64,000 nt of DNA from Sinohyriopsis cumingii (Eukaryota; Mollusca; Bivalvia; Unionida; Unionidae), in NCBI GenBank assembly GCA_028554795.2, contig CM068839.1:18366043-18430042 (forward strand). Reading direction: 5' to 3'. Below are positions 20,718-33,912 of this stretch, piece by piece. Position 1 is the first letter of the stretch; every line of letters begins with the position of its first letter. A program made the position numbers and the translations under genes. The notes beneath the pieces are model-generated. The model was not told where the DNA came from. It was given only the letters and a program-made list of their open reading frames with translations, and did no database searches.

Positions 20718-23030
20718 CGTTTTTGTTAGTTCTTTTCAAATTATACATCTTAGAAGATGCAAGAAATTTGAAGCTAGGTATTTTAGTTGTATAATAACTA
20801 CGTGTAATTTCTGTAATAGTTATATTTTAACTACATTTACAAACTTTTTTGGAAATGGTTTATTGACAAATATTTGAAACCTATTCGTTTCGAATTTACT
20901 GTACAAAAACTGTTGCTTTACAACTATGGAAATCGGGAATTTTATCTTCTTTCCATGAATACAGTCATTCATCTGAGAATTCGAAAAGGAAAAAAGTGAT
21001 ATATTGCAAGCAATGAAGTATTAGACTATAAGTGGATTTTTCGTATGGTAACTATCTTTATGTTTGTCTTCGTGCAAAGACCGCTTCATTCGATAAGGCG
21101 AAAGACTGAGTCTTTTTCGCTATGGAAATCACAAGTTTGAAATAAAATTCATGTCATTGTATTAAAAAAAAATTGCGTGTGTTGAATGAAATACCTGTCA
21201 GTAAAATCCTTAGTTAAGCACATGATATGAAAAGTAAGTCCTAACAATAAATTCGAATCGTACAAAAACTTCCTTATTGGAATCTTGGACATGTACAATA
21301 ACGATTTTACTGACTTTGAGTAATTACTCAGCCCCAGTGAGTTAAAAAAAACGCATTTCATATCCTGAATTATTATTAAACAAATAAGACAGTAAACTAA
21401 TAAAAGAAAAAGACTCGTCTATCTTTTAGATCATCTCATATGTATTGTTATTTTAATACAAAAAGACGCCATCCGTTTCATCCGAAGCATACATTAAATT
21501 CGAAACTAGTTACACAGAATTATCGGCGTTTGTGATGTTTTTTTTTTTTTTTTTTTTTTTTTTTCGATTGTTATCCCAATCCAATAAGACATGTTTCAAT
21601 CCAATAAGACATGTTTCATGTCTTTATCAAATACGTTTTGTTTTTATTTTCAATACTCATGACTGGATTGGTGATATCAGAAGAGATCTACAGCGAGTGA
21701 TTGATTCCCTGTAAATTTAACCAATTGCAAAGTATAACTGCAAGTGATTAAATTGAATTAATGTATTAAAAAAGTCAATTCAGTTTATGTGCTGAATAAA
21801 ATATTATGTTCCAAACATGAATCGCTTGTTAGAACTGAAGAACTAATTACACTTTAGCATCCGGATAATGATTAGCTAGGGGCTCGTACCGTGGTGTTGT
21901 TTTATCTTTCTGATTTAATACCGTGTTTTAGAAGCATGGAATGAGGATTAGGAATGTATCTTAAAATATCATATTGCTATTAAAATGTGATATTTTCCCT
22001 CCTTCTATGAGAAAATCCAAATGCATATTTTATGAGAAACAATGCCATTTAACGGGAACAAAGCAAATTGACGGAACAGGCGTAAAGAAACACGTGGAAT
22101 GACAAAACAGACTTAAAATATAAAAAAGTATGTGAGACTGCAATCCTCTTAGGTTACCATGGTAAGCTGACAGATTCTGTCTGCCTTTACTGAACAGTTA
22201 ATTTTCTCGTAATATTAGCATGTGTTATTCTATTCCGCGACTTCTCTTTCTTTGTTAACACGCTTTAGCAATCGCAGCAAACAAATAAACACTTGAATCC
22301 GTCGAAAGACTAACGCGAAGCAGATTAGATTTAATTAGATGTTAGTGTTAACGTTATAACAGCGAGAGCAAATATATTGCCTGGATTGCATGAACTGCTC
22401 TGATACTTCAATGATTAACATTTTATAACGTCTAAAATTTAACTTGTCAAAACTCTAATATTTCTCATCTAATTTACCTATAAATTACGGCATTTATAAA
22501 GAGTTCGTTGCATGTTTCATGGAAGTTTGTGACATAAGAAAGACAGTGATTTTTACCTGTAGTTTTATGATAATGTGCAGGCGTTGCTTTCTCTTCTCTA
22601 ACAATTCATACATTCTGCACCAGTCACAAGACCACGCATATTACACTGTAAACTTAATAGCATACGTGCATGTGCCAATGATAATGGTTAATACCTACAA
22701 ATGTAGTTATTTTATTCTAAATTACTGCATTATGTACAACATCGAATTTTATACCGGAAGAATTGTAAAGAACGAATCCATTCTTACGAGCGTCAGATAC
22801 TTTGTATAATGTTGCCATCGACGGCAAAGTATAAATGATGATAAACCAGGAAACTCCAGGCCGGAGTATAAAGTATTTTAACCTCTGCACCTTTCTCTCA
22901 TCTCCACTCTGTAAACTGGATGTATTTAGAAATGGGGAAACAGCTTACTGTGTCGGGAGATATATTTTACTGGGCTGTTTAAGTGTCTTTTTAAGTATAT
23001 CTTAATTACACTCTTCTAATGACACACACA

Positions 23031-23119
<89 letters not shown>

Positions 23120-23321
23120 TTAGACTTTGAGAAAGAGTTTTTAACTGTTTTGATAGAATTATAAGTCCAATCATGCATCCAGACTTATTGATTATTTTTA
23201 TTAATACTCACATTTTCTATAAAAAAAATTATTTATTTATTTAGTATTGATCTACACTTGAATCCACAAATTGTAATAGAAACAAGTTTTGTAACTCTTG
23301 ATTTTTTGTATAACTCTAGGG
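20718..23321. other. Host non-coding stretch
   Basis: AT-rich with no gene recognised. It includes a poly-T run at 21539-21564, a short direct duplication after it, and a (CA)n(TA)n microsatellite at about 23022-23117. An upstream non-coding exon of the neuropeptide-type gene may lie here but cannot be placed. Confidence 0.4.
23022..23117 (+). repeat. (CA)n(TA)n compound microsatellite
   Basis: About 45 bp of CA-rich repeat followed by about 48 bp of TA repeat. Confidence 0.95.
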
Positions 23322-23845
23322 CAGTGGTTCCCAAAACATTTCGGGCCACTGCTCCTTTGATTATCCTCAGCGCCCCCACCTTACCCGGTAAAAGACATTA
23401 TTCAGCATTAGTGCCCCCCCCCCCCTTAGTGCGATGTTCTTGTCCTTCCAAATGGACACGCAGCTCAAAAGTCAGACTGATGCACTCACTGGTGGTCTCC
23501 ATATATCTCTATGCCTGCGAATCATGGACTATAACAGCGAACTTGGAGAAAAGGATACAGGCTACAGAGATGGGATGTTTCCGAAAGATCCTCGGCGTCA
23601 CATACAAAGACTATATCACCAATGAAGAAATACGGCAAAGATTATAAGACAAGCCATTGGGCCTCATGATGACCTCCTGGTCATAGTGAAAAAACGGAAA
23701 CTGCAGTGGTATGGGTATGTTTCACGATCATCAGGACTTGCCAAGACAATCCTACAAGCCATAGTACAAGGAGGAAGAAAGAGTGCCCCCCTCGGTAATG
23801 CCACTGACCCCAAGGGGGCGGTACATCTCACTCTGTGAACCACTG
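23322..23845 (+). mobile_element. Non-autonomous hAT-like element carrying LINE sequence
   Basis: The left end reads CAGTGGTTCCCAAAACATTT. The right end read inward is CAGTGGTTCACAGAGTG. CAGTGGTTC is a typical animal hAT terminus. The interior has C/G-rich GCCCCC tracts near both ends (as in many MER-type hATs) and a piece of a LINE reverse-transcriptase gene. An exact 8-bp duplication is not visible (CTCTAGGG against CTCCATGA). It is either a hAT MITE that captured LINE DNA or a LINE that landed in a MITE. Confidence 0.6.
23470..23822 (+). pseudogene. LINE reverse transcriptase C-terminal fragment
   Basis: One frame reads LYACESWTITANLEKRIQAT, EMGCFRKILGVTYKDYIT and NEEIRQRL. After a stop and frame change comes KKRKLQWYGYVSRSSGLAKT. 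This LYGCESWTL ... RRLLG ... W.GHV.R series marks the region after the polymerase core in many animal non-LTR retrotransposon RTs. It is truncated at both ends and broken. Confidence 0.8.
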
Positions 23846-24251
23846 CTCCATGAGACCAAGCGAAACTACCACCATCGATGTATAGTGTTAGCAGAGAGAA
23901 CGGTTATATGAGAAGATAATGAAAGGAAATTTGTAGATCTAACCAAAGTAATTAATAGGTAAATGTCATAGTTTTCGTCGATCTTTTATACGTGAGCCAA
24001 AGATTTCTTATAATTGTTTAGAAGCCTTGAAACGATAAATGGCTCTGAAAATTAAATTGAATAGTGCATAAATGACAATAATATCAATACCTTTGTTCTT
24101 AAACAAAATGTGACGGGTTGGCTAGAATGATAATTTTGAATTTTCTTTTGTTGTTGTGAATGACAATTCAGATTTAACTCAACAAAAACAAGGGCGTACC
24201 TTATATCTCGAGTAATGGTATAATAAAATGTATAAAAAGTCATAAAAATCA

Positions 24252-24255
<4 letters not shown>

Positions 24256-24330
<75 letters not shown>
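24256..24330 (+). repeat. (GT)n(GA)n compound microsatellite
   Basis: About 38 bp of GT followed by about 37 bp of GA repeat. Confidence 0.95.
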
Positions 24331-24332
<2 letters not shown>

Positions 24333-25655
24333 TAGCATATTTGCAATTGACATTAAATTCAGATAAATGACAATTACCTTACATCTTTACATCTTAGCAT
24401 CGGCAACACGAAAGCAATTATACAATGGAATTTGACCCATGAAAATGACACGCTTACGAATTAACAAAAGACAAATATTAAAAGGCTTTGTTTGTATCAG
24501 CAAATATTTTGCCAATCTCGAGTAAGTGTGACAAATCATTTGAGATTTATCAAGCATTGGCATGCATGAAAAGCTCAGCTTTTTTTGTTTATTCATCCCA
24601 CTCATTGTTATGAACAAATGTCGTATTACTCTGTATTAAATTATTTGCAATGTGGATAATGGTATTTATCGCTTCGATCTTTTTTTGTCCATTACATGAG
24701 AAAACATGCCTTCTAAACTGAAGAGCTTTTCATCAGCTTTCTATAATACGTGTAAACAGAAGATGGCGGCCTGGAATAGAAAGCTTTTAGTGGTTTCAAA
24801 CTTATTGATTGTTTTAGTTAAGTGCTTTCACTTGTCTAACTATTGGCATGTATCATTTACACGTGCAAACAATTTTCAATTTTACCACCTTTTGTTTTTT
24901 AAGTCCATTTATTATTAATGAGGTTGTTCTTTCGTCTTCCACGAAAGCAGTCTATCACATTCATTCGTAACCCCAAATATATATGCTAGGTCTCACTAAT
25001 GAAATGTAATTTCTTCATCAAGCGTTAAGTCTCTTCTAATCAAAAATATTGTATTATATTCAATTCATGAAATTAGTTAAATTGTTTCCAGCTTTTGCGA
25101 GCTCTGTCGAGTAAATTCTGGCAATTATTCAGCGCGTTTCCTAAATTCAACATTAAGTTGTTCCCAGTTTTGATTATGTTTATCAAGTAGTTTTTATTTT
25201 TAGTGAAAACAATCTAGATAGAAAAAAAAAGACAAATAATTTTCTGATTTTCATTAAAAGTGGTTCTTGGAACAAACGTCTAGGACGTACGTTGATATTT
25301 TACTGATCGATAACTGATAACATTTACAAATTGAACAAATTGCATTTTACAAATTATAACTCAGAGAATAGCTGTTTTCAGGTCAACAGAACATTGGACA
25401 CATCTATCATTTTTAAACAGTGGATCTTCAGTGGAAAATTCCTGTGTGATGTCACAAAGTCGGGTAAGCTAGAATAGTTTCATCCACATGGCTTTTAATC
25501 AGACTATTTTTCCGTCGAAAGATGTGTCGATTCAACAATGAACATTCGCCACATATTCACTGTCACCTATGACAAAAACTATTCCAATCCATGGATATAT
25601 GTTTTAACGATTGATTAACGGATGCAGAAATTGAATTAAATTTTTAGTTGATAAT

Positions 25656-25659
<4 letters not shown>

Positions 25660-25738
<79 letters not shown>
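25660..25738 (+). repeat. (TA)n microsatellite
   Basis: Uninterrupted alternating TA, self-complementary and able to extrude as a hairpin. Confidence 0.95.
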
Positions 25739-25740
<2 letters not shown>

Positions 25741-27686
25741 TAATTTTTGTTTGGCATTTGGAGAATGCTTTTTAGGATAAATAGCCACATTCGGACATTC
25801 ATGACCACTACTTCTATCGTTTTAATTTCATCATACCATACCACAACATAATTATTCTGAACTTCCTGAAAATCTGGTCTACTTGAAAAAGTGGTTGCAG
25901 TACTGTTCCGGAAGTATAATTATTATGTGTCTGTGTCATTTATTTTTTCTGAGATGTTTTTCGTTGTGTACACAATGTAATTGTTCACGGGAAGTATTTG
26001 AACGTCTGCGTAGTGTTTCAAACATTCAGCATCAATACTATATTTGTTGTCACGATTTCCAATCATTTCCTTTTTTGACTTGGTCTGTGTACACTTCAAG
26101 GTTGTGCTAACCATAAAGATTTATTCGTATTATTGATGTACTGAAACATACTGTGTTTGATATCATCTCAACTATTATAATGTCAACAAAAAGATCATTA
26201 CTACTTATGAATGTGTGGATCTGGCAAAAGGATACGAGGAGATAATTTTCTGTTAACATTTTTGTCATCAATAAAATTACATCTTGCATGCTGTTGAAAG
26301 TGTAAAACGACAACTGGAAGATTTTATTGCTAAGGATACAGCATCCTATCAAGAAATGCAATGGTTTAATTGATTGACTACTATACATAAGTAGACAAGG
26401 AATTCCAAACATCACCAGAACCTTAATTAATATCCTTGAATGTCCAATAAACTCTGGGGTGGATGGGTTTTGATTTTAATCAAATTCAGGAGTCCTTGGA
26501 TTGTAGCCTTCTGTAAAGAAGAATTCAAAAAATAAAAACCAATCAGGCATATTTGTCGGTTAAGTACCATTATTCTTTTCAAAGTATGCATCCAAGCTTG
26601 AGTATGCATCACGTAACATATAAATAATCATTGACGAAATACACTTTTCCACATATCTGGATTGGTTTTGGCCCACATGTCGATATTTTTGTTTGTTCCT
26701 TCTTTGATTTTAACTGTGGGTTCGTCAAATTTGTAAGACATCAATATACACCTCTCAGTCATATTTCACGGTTAGAAGTCTATATTTTGAGCGGGGTAGT
26801 ATGAATTCTACAATAATCAGTAGTGTCGACATTTACATACACTTATACAGATTCAAGAGTGTTCTAATCTCCAACTTTGGACCATAAACAGTATTTAATG
26901 TCTGACAATTATAGGAAGTGTAATGCGCTCCAGTACCTGGACAAGGTCTATGTATATTGCGGTAATACTGACTCTTGCTTTACGAATACATGCACGTACC
27001 TTCGCACATTGCCATGTCTGGACCTACACGATTACATATATCCTGCCTTTCCTTGAAAATCGTAGTGAAAATAAGGAATTGACAAAAATATTATTTCTGC
27101 TACCGTCAAGAAGAACAAAACTCAAGTAGCAATTTTAACTTGCATCGCAACCGCGTTTGTAAATGATGGATACATCAGATGGTGGTTAGTGTTCATTGCA
27201 AATCAACAATCGCGATTGGATACAGCGAACCTGACTGCAAGCTTGCAATGGCCACACACAACTTCCGTTTGAATGTATAAAGGAACTAAGGAACGAAACT
27301 CCTTATAAGTACGCTCACAATCATTGACATTTTAAGATGCTATGTTCTCAAGTCTAACAGATACAATACCTCTGTGATGTACAGCAACACCTGAACAAAA
27401 TCGATCCACGCATGAAATATGTTAACAAAAATAAAAAAATCTCGTCATTTTCGTGGGAATACTGTCATTAATTTGACATTTTACACAAATTACATATGAC
27501 ATGTACTAGCTAAATTTGTTAAACGCTGCTATCCTAAAGTTATTGTTAAATTTTGGATTTTTTTATCGATGCATTAATGCAGCTGTTAATCGCAATGGCA
27601 CGCACTGGAGAAAAGACGAAATAAAGAATGAACATATTACTAACATCCAGTTGAAGTACACTTTTTCTATATAGAAATCTTCACAT

Positions 27687-27689
<3 letters not shown>

Positions 27690-27760
<71 letters not shown>
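27690..27760 (+). repeat. (TA)n microsatellite
   Basis: Uninterrupted alternating TA of about 70 bp. Confidence 0.95.
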
Positions 27761-27767
<7 letters not shown>

Positions 27768-29927
27768 ATACGTTTGTATCTACACAATTAAAGAAATATT
27801 TGTATTAAGCACTTAAAATGATTTTCCTTCATGGTAAGTAATTGAAGAAACAATTACCTTTGGCAGTATTCACTAGAATTCCTTATAATGGATAATATTA
27901 TAGTATCCCTTCTATCAACAGATTTCTTTATATGATTTGTGTCAGTATTATAAATGAATTTCAAAATATGAGAATTAGTAAAGTTATATTTCAATTTTGT
28001 AATTAAAAGTATTATTTGCTTCTTTTTATTTATTTCTTTATATTAGTTGATATTTTATTTTTATAAGTCTTTAATCATTAGGACAAAGGTATTCAACTAT
28101 TGATACATTTATCAATCACGTACGTTCTCTTCTTTACATCGTAAATATGATATTCAGAGAGACGAATAGTTTTTGTTTTTTGAATTAGCCAAAGATGTCC
28201 ATAGAAAAAGGTAAACTAGTGAATATGACATCAGATTTTTTTAAAATTTGTGCCTAACTAGTTTCTGGACGATAATTCCCAAATTTCCTATCTAACAGTA
28301 TCGTAAGAAAATCCCTGCATTACATACGGGACCGCGATATATTGATGGGCTTTATAACTATCAATCACTGCACACTTAGTATTCTCTACATTTTCAAGTG
28401 TATGGTGGACATATCAATTCGTCCGTTTTTTCTTTGAATTTGACCGTTGAGGCATGCTAATTTTAAGATGACGTTGACAGTGACACTAAAATGCTCATCA
28501 TATTTATCTTTGCTTTTGTGATGCAGGAAATTCAGACAACATATCGATTAACATTAAAGTAAAATATTTCAAGAGGATTAACTAACAGGAACCAAAGCAG
28601 ACTTCTGATTCGTTGATTTCCAGCTCCATATATTTAACTGGTGGATTTAATTGCTTTAAGCTCAAACATTTAGCTATTGTAGTTTTACTCTTTGATGCCC
28701 GCTTCCCTTAAAGTGCTTAAATATTGACCATTTAGACAGATTATATCGTATACTAGGTTTCATGGATGATGGCGTATAAAAGACTGTACAGAGGTATTAT
28801 GGCGTAAAGTTTCTTTAAAGCAACGGTCAATAGTGTACGATCGAATATTTCCATTGATTATAATTTTCACATGTAATATGTATACACGCTTTTATGACAA
28901 CTTTTGCATTCATAACCCATTAAAGCCGTCTGATGTTAACAGAGATTAGTGAAGAAATCCAATATATGCTTGTTTGTACTGAGCAGTAAATGTTAATATC
29001 CGTCTGCGAAATGTAAGAATTCGAAACCAATGTGAAGCCACAGGCACGATTCAAACGTTATGCTTTAATACTTGCATTAATAATGACTAATTCATAATAC
29101 GGTTGATCCGATCCGATAAATAAAAAAATGTTGCTACAGAATGAAATGGACACTAGATCAATGAAAATAACTGAATTCATTCACAAACAGATGTTATTCC
29201 CTCCGCCAAGCCACCACTGCCAAATAAATAAGTACTTAATAAGCTAACCTGTATGCATGAGTCCAAAAAGGTACTCGTGTGTGCGGGACATAAGACAGAT
29301 ATACAGACAAATAGAGAGAAAGATATTGGATTCCGTCTCAGTGATTTATCGTGGCCCTTTTCAGTATGCAACAATTCCAAGATGATTAAAACTAAAATAT
29401 AAAGAATTAATTAGAAATAAATAAACGAATGCAAAGGAAATGTCTTACTAAATTAGGCACGTTTAAATAATTATGACTAATTGGGTTTAATGCATGCCTT
29501 TCTTTTGCCCCCTCCCCACCCCCAGGTTCCACTCACTCATTAAACGTTTCTTTTAACAATAACTCTCCCAACATGAAATTGATGGTTATATCTGTCCAAA
29601 ATACATTTTCTACAATAATAATATATGACTACTTTTAAATTTTACGCCGAGTTAGAGTTCTAAAATATGTGACATATACAAGTCTACATACATGTGAAAC
29701 AAATATTTGAATGCACGTTCCTTAAATGTATGTTTCTCTAACGTATGTTGATAATGTGAAAGACACAGATTGCCATGCGATAGCTGATAAAGATGAATAA
29801 CACGTTTGCATAGGAAAATAAATTAAATGCTTTGCATAAGTTATGGACTAAGTTTGAACTCGTGTTAAACTTTAAAGATTTTTTTTACATATGCGCATCT
29901 CGTGAAATACAAGTCAACTTTTGTCAA

Positions 29928-30595
29928 AGTGCATCTTGTGAAACGTGTGTGGCAACTTTACCAATGTGCTTCTTGTGAAACATGTGTGGCAACTTTACCA
30001 ATGTGCTTCTTGTGAAACGTGTGTGGTAACTTTTCCAATGTGCTTCTTGTGAAACGTGTGTGGTAACTTTACCAATGTGCTTCTTGTGAAACGTGTGTGG
30101 CAACTTTACCAATGTGCTTCTTGTGAAACATGTGTGGCAACTTTACCAATGTGCTTCTTGCGAAACGTGTGTGGTAACTTTACCAATGTGCTTCTTGTGA
30201 AACGTGTGTGGCAACTTTGCCAATATGCTTCTTGTGAAATGTGTGTGGCACCTTTGCCAATGTGCTTCTTGTGAAACGTGTGTGGTAACTTTATCAATGT
30301 GCTTCTTGTGAAACGTGTGTGGTAACTTTACCAATGTGCTTCTTGTGAAACGTGTGTGGCAACTTTGCCAATGTGCTTCTTGTGAAACGTGTGTGGTAAC
30401 TTTGCCAATGTGCTTCTTGTGAAACGTGTGTGGCAACTTTGCCAATGTACATCTTGTGAAAAGTGCGATAACTGCCAATGTGCTTCTTGTGAAACATGTG
30501 CGATAACTTTGCCAATTTGCTTCTCGTGAAATATGTGTGATAACTTTGCCAATGTGCATCTTGTGAAATATATCAGACAACTCTGCCAAAGTGCA
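29928..30595 (+). repeat. 37-bp minisatellite, about 18 units
   Basis: Unit GTGCTTCTTGTGAAACGTGT plus GTGGCAACTTTACCAAT. Adjacent starts at 29966 and 30003 give the 37-bp period. Variants alternate ACC/GCC and GGCAAC/GGTAAC. Because 37 is not a multiple of 3, the array is open in several frames on both strands, producing open frames up to 148 codons with KLPHTFHKKHIGKV-type repeats. These are repeat artefacts unless expression is shown. Confidence 0.92.
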
Positions 30596-30806
30596 AATGA
30601 ATGTGAAAAAGGACTATTTCATTGCTTTACGGATGAATGTGAAGAAAATCTTAGTTGCTAATAAACTAGATACTTTCAGATGTTTACAGTTGACGAGGTC
30701 ATAGTGGTTTAATAATCATTGTCGATACGCTGTTGAAAACAAATGTGAAATCATGAATTGTTGCTTCTGTCATAAATGCATATTCCCTATTCCCAAATGT
30801 CTTGAC

Positions 30807-30955
30807 TCCAGCCCATCCCCAGCTGCCCTGACCCCAGCCCATCCACAACTGCATTGACCCCACCCCAGCCCCAACTGCTTTGACCCATGCCCATCCCCAA
30901 CTGCCTTGACCCCAGCCCATCCCCAACTGCCTTGACCCCAGCTCATCCCCAGCAT
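30807..30955 (+). repeat. 26-bp C-rich minisatellite, about 5.7 units
   Basis: Unit CCCCAGCCCATCCCCAACTG plus CCTTGA, with few variants. Confidence 0.88.
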
Positions 30956-33684
30956 GCACGTACTTACAGGCAGGACCACTTATTATTTGACCTTTCCGTT
31001 TTTAAACAGAAGTAGCGAAAGGTAAAGTCAGTATGATTTCTTCTTTGTCAGAGTTGTTCGCATGTATTCATGACATTAACAGCAAAATTAAATTACTAGT
31101 ATTCACAATTTATTTTTTTATGTCGAACATAAAATACACGGTCTTGCCTGCATTTAATTTCAGTGTCAATGCGATGATTATTTTACACAAATACAGGTTT
31201 GTTGCAATCCTCGTGGCGAGCTTATATCACGTCATATAACTCAGTTTATTGTCATATGGCCGTACTTTTGACATGTTCTTGAAATTTATGCGGCCAAATG
31301 TTCTTTCCTTAAAAGAAATTCCTTGTTTTGTTTAATGTATTTGCGAATTTTATGTGCCCAGGTTGAAATTAGTGAGTAACCGCTCCGTGCAGAAAGTCAG
31401 AATGCATGTTTTTCTCGGCTTCTGCTTAAGGTGTCAGGCATTAGACATTCGTGTTGCATCATATTACATTGCCGTGTTACAGCACAATTAATGCGTAATG
31501 TAAATTAATTAGGATTCGCGTACAACATTTAATTGTAAAAAAGACACACATAGCATAAATATCACACTTGTTACGAAGAAGAACGATTTTATCACAGTTG
31601 TTATGAAAATTGATTAAGTATATTATTCATACGATTTTTGTGTAGGTTTTCAGACACTAAAATCATCCAGTTCAATTTCCTAACATGATGTAGCTGCAGT
31701 TATTTATTTCAGAGATTTCTCTTCGAGTCACAAATGATGCACAAAGGAAGTCAAATTTGACATATCAAATACGTTTTTTTTACACATTGAATAAGGTTTT
31801 ATAAATCATGTTGATATGGTACCAAAAAATTCGTCTATTTTTCTAACACCGTATCTCTAATCACCATCGACGAGACTTCCGTGAACATTATCAGGCATAA
31901 CTCCCGCCTCGTTAAAACTGGTCGCTGTTAGCGTATAGAATGTGCAAGATAGATAAAGAACAGTTAGCTCCACTATTTGTGGCCAAACACCCATTCATTA
32001 TATGCAAAAGAATCATTGCCTTCATGATTTAAACCAGAATTTTCTCAAACATAAAAATCAAGACAAGGTTTAAAAAAATGCATGTGTAGCCTTGTACTCG
32101 TTTTATCCAGATTGTTAATATCACAATCTACTTCTATGACCAATATATGACCTGTCATGATATTAAGATCAAACACACATAAAAGCACACACAAACATGT
32201 TTGTATAATAATGAGGAGGAATTAATACAGAGGTTACTCTTTAAAAGTCCTTAGCGTTTTACAGTATTAGATACCACATAACAAACAATACATGTGTGTG
32301 TGTGTGTGTGTGTAATTTTTACAAAAACAAATACCTTCAAACCTACGAATGAAAGCATGCTGAAAATAAGGAAACATTAAGTTTCAAGTCTGTTTTAGGG
32401 CCCTTTCTGTATTCAAAGTGAGGTGCCCGTCGGGCTTGTCGAAAGAAAAATTGTTTGCCTGAGGAAACTTTGATCGCGCTGGTGAAATGAGTAAATGTCT
32501 TTTCAAGATGTTGACATACATGCCTTAAACACGACGCAATCTAAATCAAATCACCACTGTCCTAGATGAAAAAAGAGATCTGATTTGAATCAAATGGAAT
32601 CTTTGCTAAAAATAAGATTCTAAACCTGTCGTATTTGGAGAAAACACAATATTCTGTAATCTTTTTTTTGTAAAAAGCAAACGTTTTAAAAAACAATCTG
32701 TCTCTGCTTGTTACATGTATGTATAAACGGTAATCTTTAATGACTGGAACTGATATAAAACCATCCCTTGGGCAGTTTAAATAGCAGCTATTAAAAAGAA
32801 AGAGGTCAACGTTTCACATTAACTGGCTGACAATATAAATTGGGGGAGGAGACTACTGACCCCACCCCCTTGCCCCAATGCGCGAGCGCACATGGGACGT
32901 GCCATTTCTCCTTGTGATACACCTTAATATCCCCCCCCAGGACAAGTCCCATTCTCATATTGTGGTCAGCTCTGGCTAAGCTGCAAAATCGCTAAAATTT
33001 TGATTGAAGTACGCAAACAATACAGCCAGTGTGACTAATTAACAGTTAATCCTTATCCTTGCATTTATCTTGTGAAAAGGACTGCCCTTCGTACATACTT
33101 CAAAGAAACCATGTTCGACAGCGTGTGTGTATGTAAGCACCAGCAATTGATTGCTAAATAAACGATGCCTATTTGGTTGTAATTTACGATGCCTAGGCCT
33201 TCATTTTCATTTTAATAGTTCAAATCTGCAGTCACAAGTTACCGTAGTGTTGCAACTGTTTTTCCCACGTTTTATGCACCACCTTATTTGCTTAAGTCTT
33301 AATGTACGTAACACTGTTTACTGAATAAAATATTTATTCTGAATTAGTTCTTTAGGGGCATTTATAATATTTTGTTTTATTCCTTCTTTTAATTTAATCA
33401 TGGTAATTAACCTTTACATATACTGTAGAGGAATGTCAGGTGTTAAATGGCCGAGTTTCCTTGGCGGAAATGGAGATGCGATTTTGTATGCAGAGAAAAT
33501 TTCACAGCATTCACAGTGAGCATTCGTTTAAGCTAATTGGTGATTATTCTTTTAAGTATTTTGTTTACTATAGTAATGTTGCAGTTGTTTAAAAACATCT
33601 GAAATTTACGTAAATAATGTTTAATTTTAACGTTATATTTACTGAAGAAGAAAAAAACTGTCGTGTTATATTAATTATTTCGTC
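30956..33684. other. Host non-coding stretch
   Basis: AT-rich. A short (GT)n run lies at 32291-32312 and a GC-rich patch with CCCC tracts at about 32846-32945. No gene supported. Confidence 0.4.
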
Positions 33685-33912
33685 CAGTGCCGGATTTAGA
33701 CGTGTGTTATGTGATTTGGATTTTTAACTTAGCTTTAACAATTTTTCAGTCGTATCGCTGCGATGTCTGGTGTGGCAGTTTAGACAGATCGGGCCCTAAG
33801 CTATGGGAAGCTGTAGAGGCCTTATTTGTTATAAAAATAAAATTGAGAGGTCCCTTCAGACTGTGAGGCCCTAAGTTGTAGCATGTTTAGCTTATGCCTA
33901 AATCCGGCACTG
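33685..33912. mobile_element. hAT-type MITE with near-perfect 8-bp target duplication
   Basis: Left end CAGTGCCGGATTTAGACG; right end read inward CAGTGCCGGATTTAGGC. Flanks are ATTTCGTC (33677-33684) and ATTTCATC (33913-33920), an 8-bp duplication with one mismatch, as hAT elements make. At 228 bp it is non-coding. The interior repeats GGCCCTAAG in opposite orientations. Confidence 0.88.

Larger units (their letters stand above)
23846..29927. other. Host non-coding stretch with microsatellites
   Basis: Long AT-rich DNA. Open frames of 60-100 codons show no domain, codon bias or splice logic. It holds a (GT)n(GA)n tract at 24256-24330 and TA arrays at 25660-25738 and 27690-27760. No gene supported. 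Confidence 0.4.

Noticed and set aside
29924..30589. Histidine/lysine-rich repeat protein on the minus strand
   Set aside because: It is a by-product of the 37-bp minisatellite, seen in overlapping frames on both strands, with no start context.
29928..30595. CRISPR-like array
   Set aside because: There are no unique spacers; the whole 37-bp unit repeats, and the surroundings are animal DNA.
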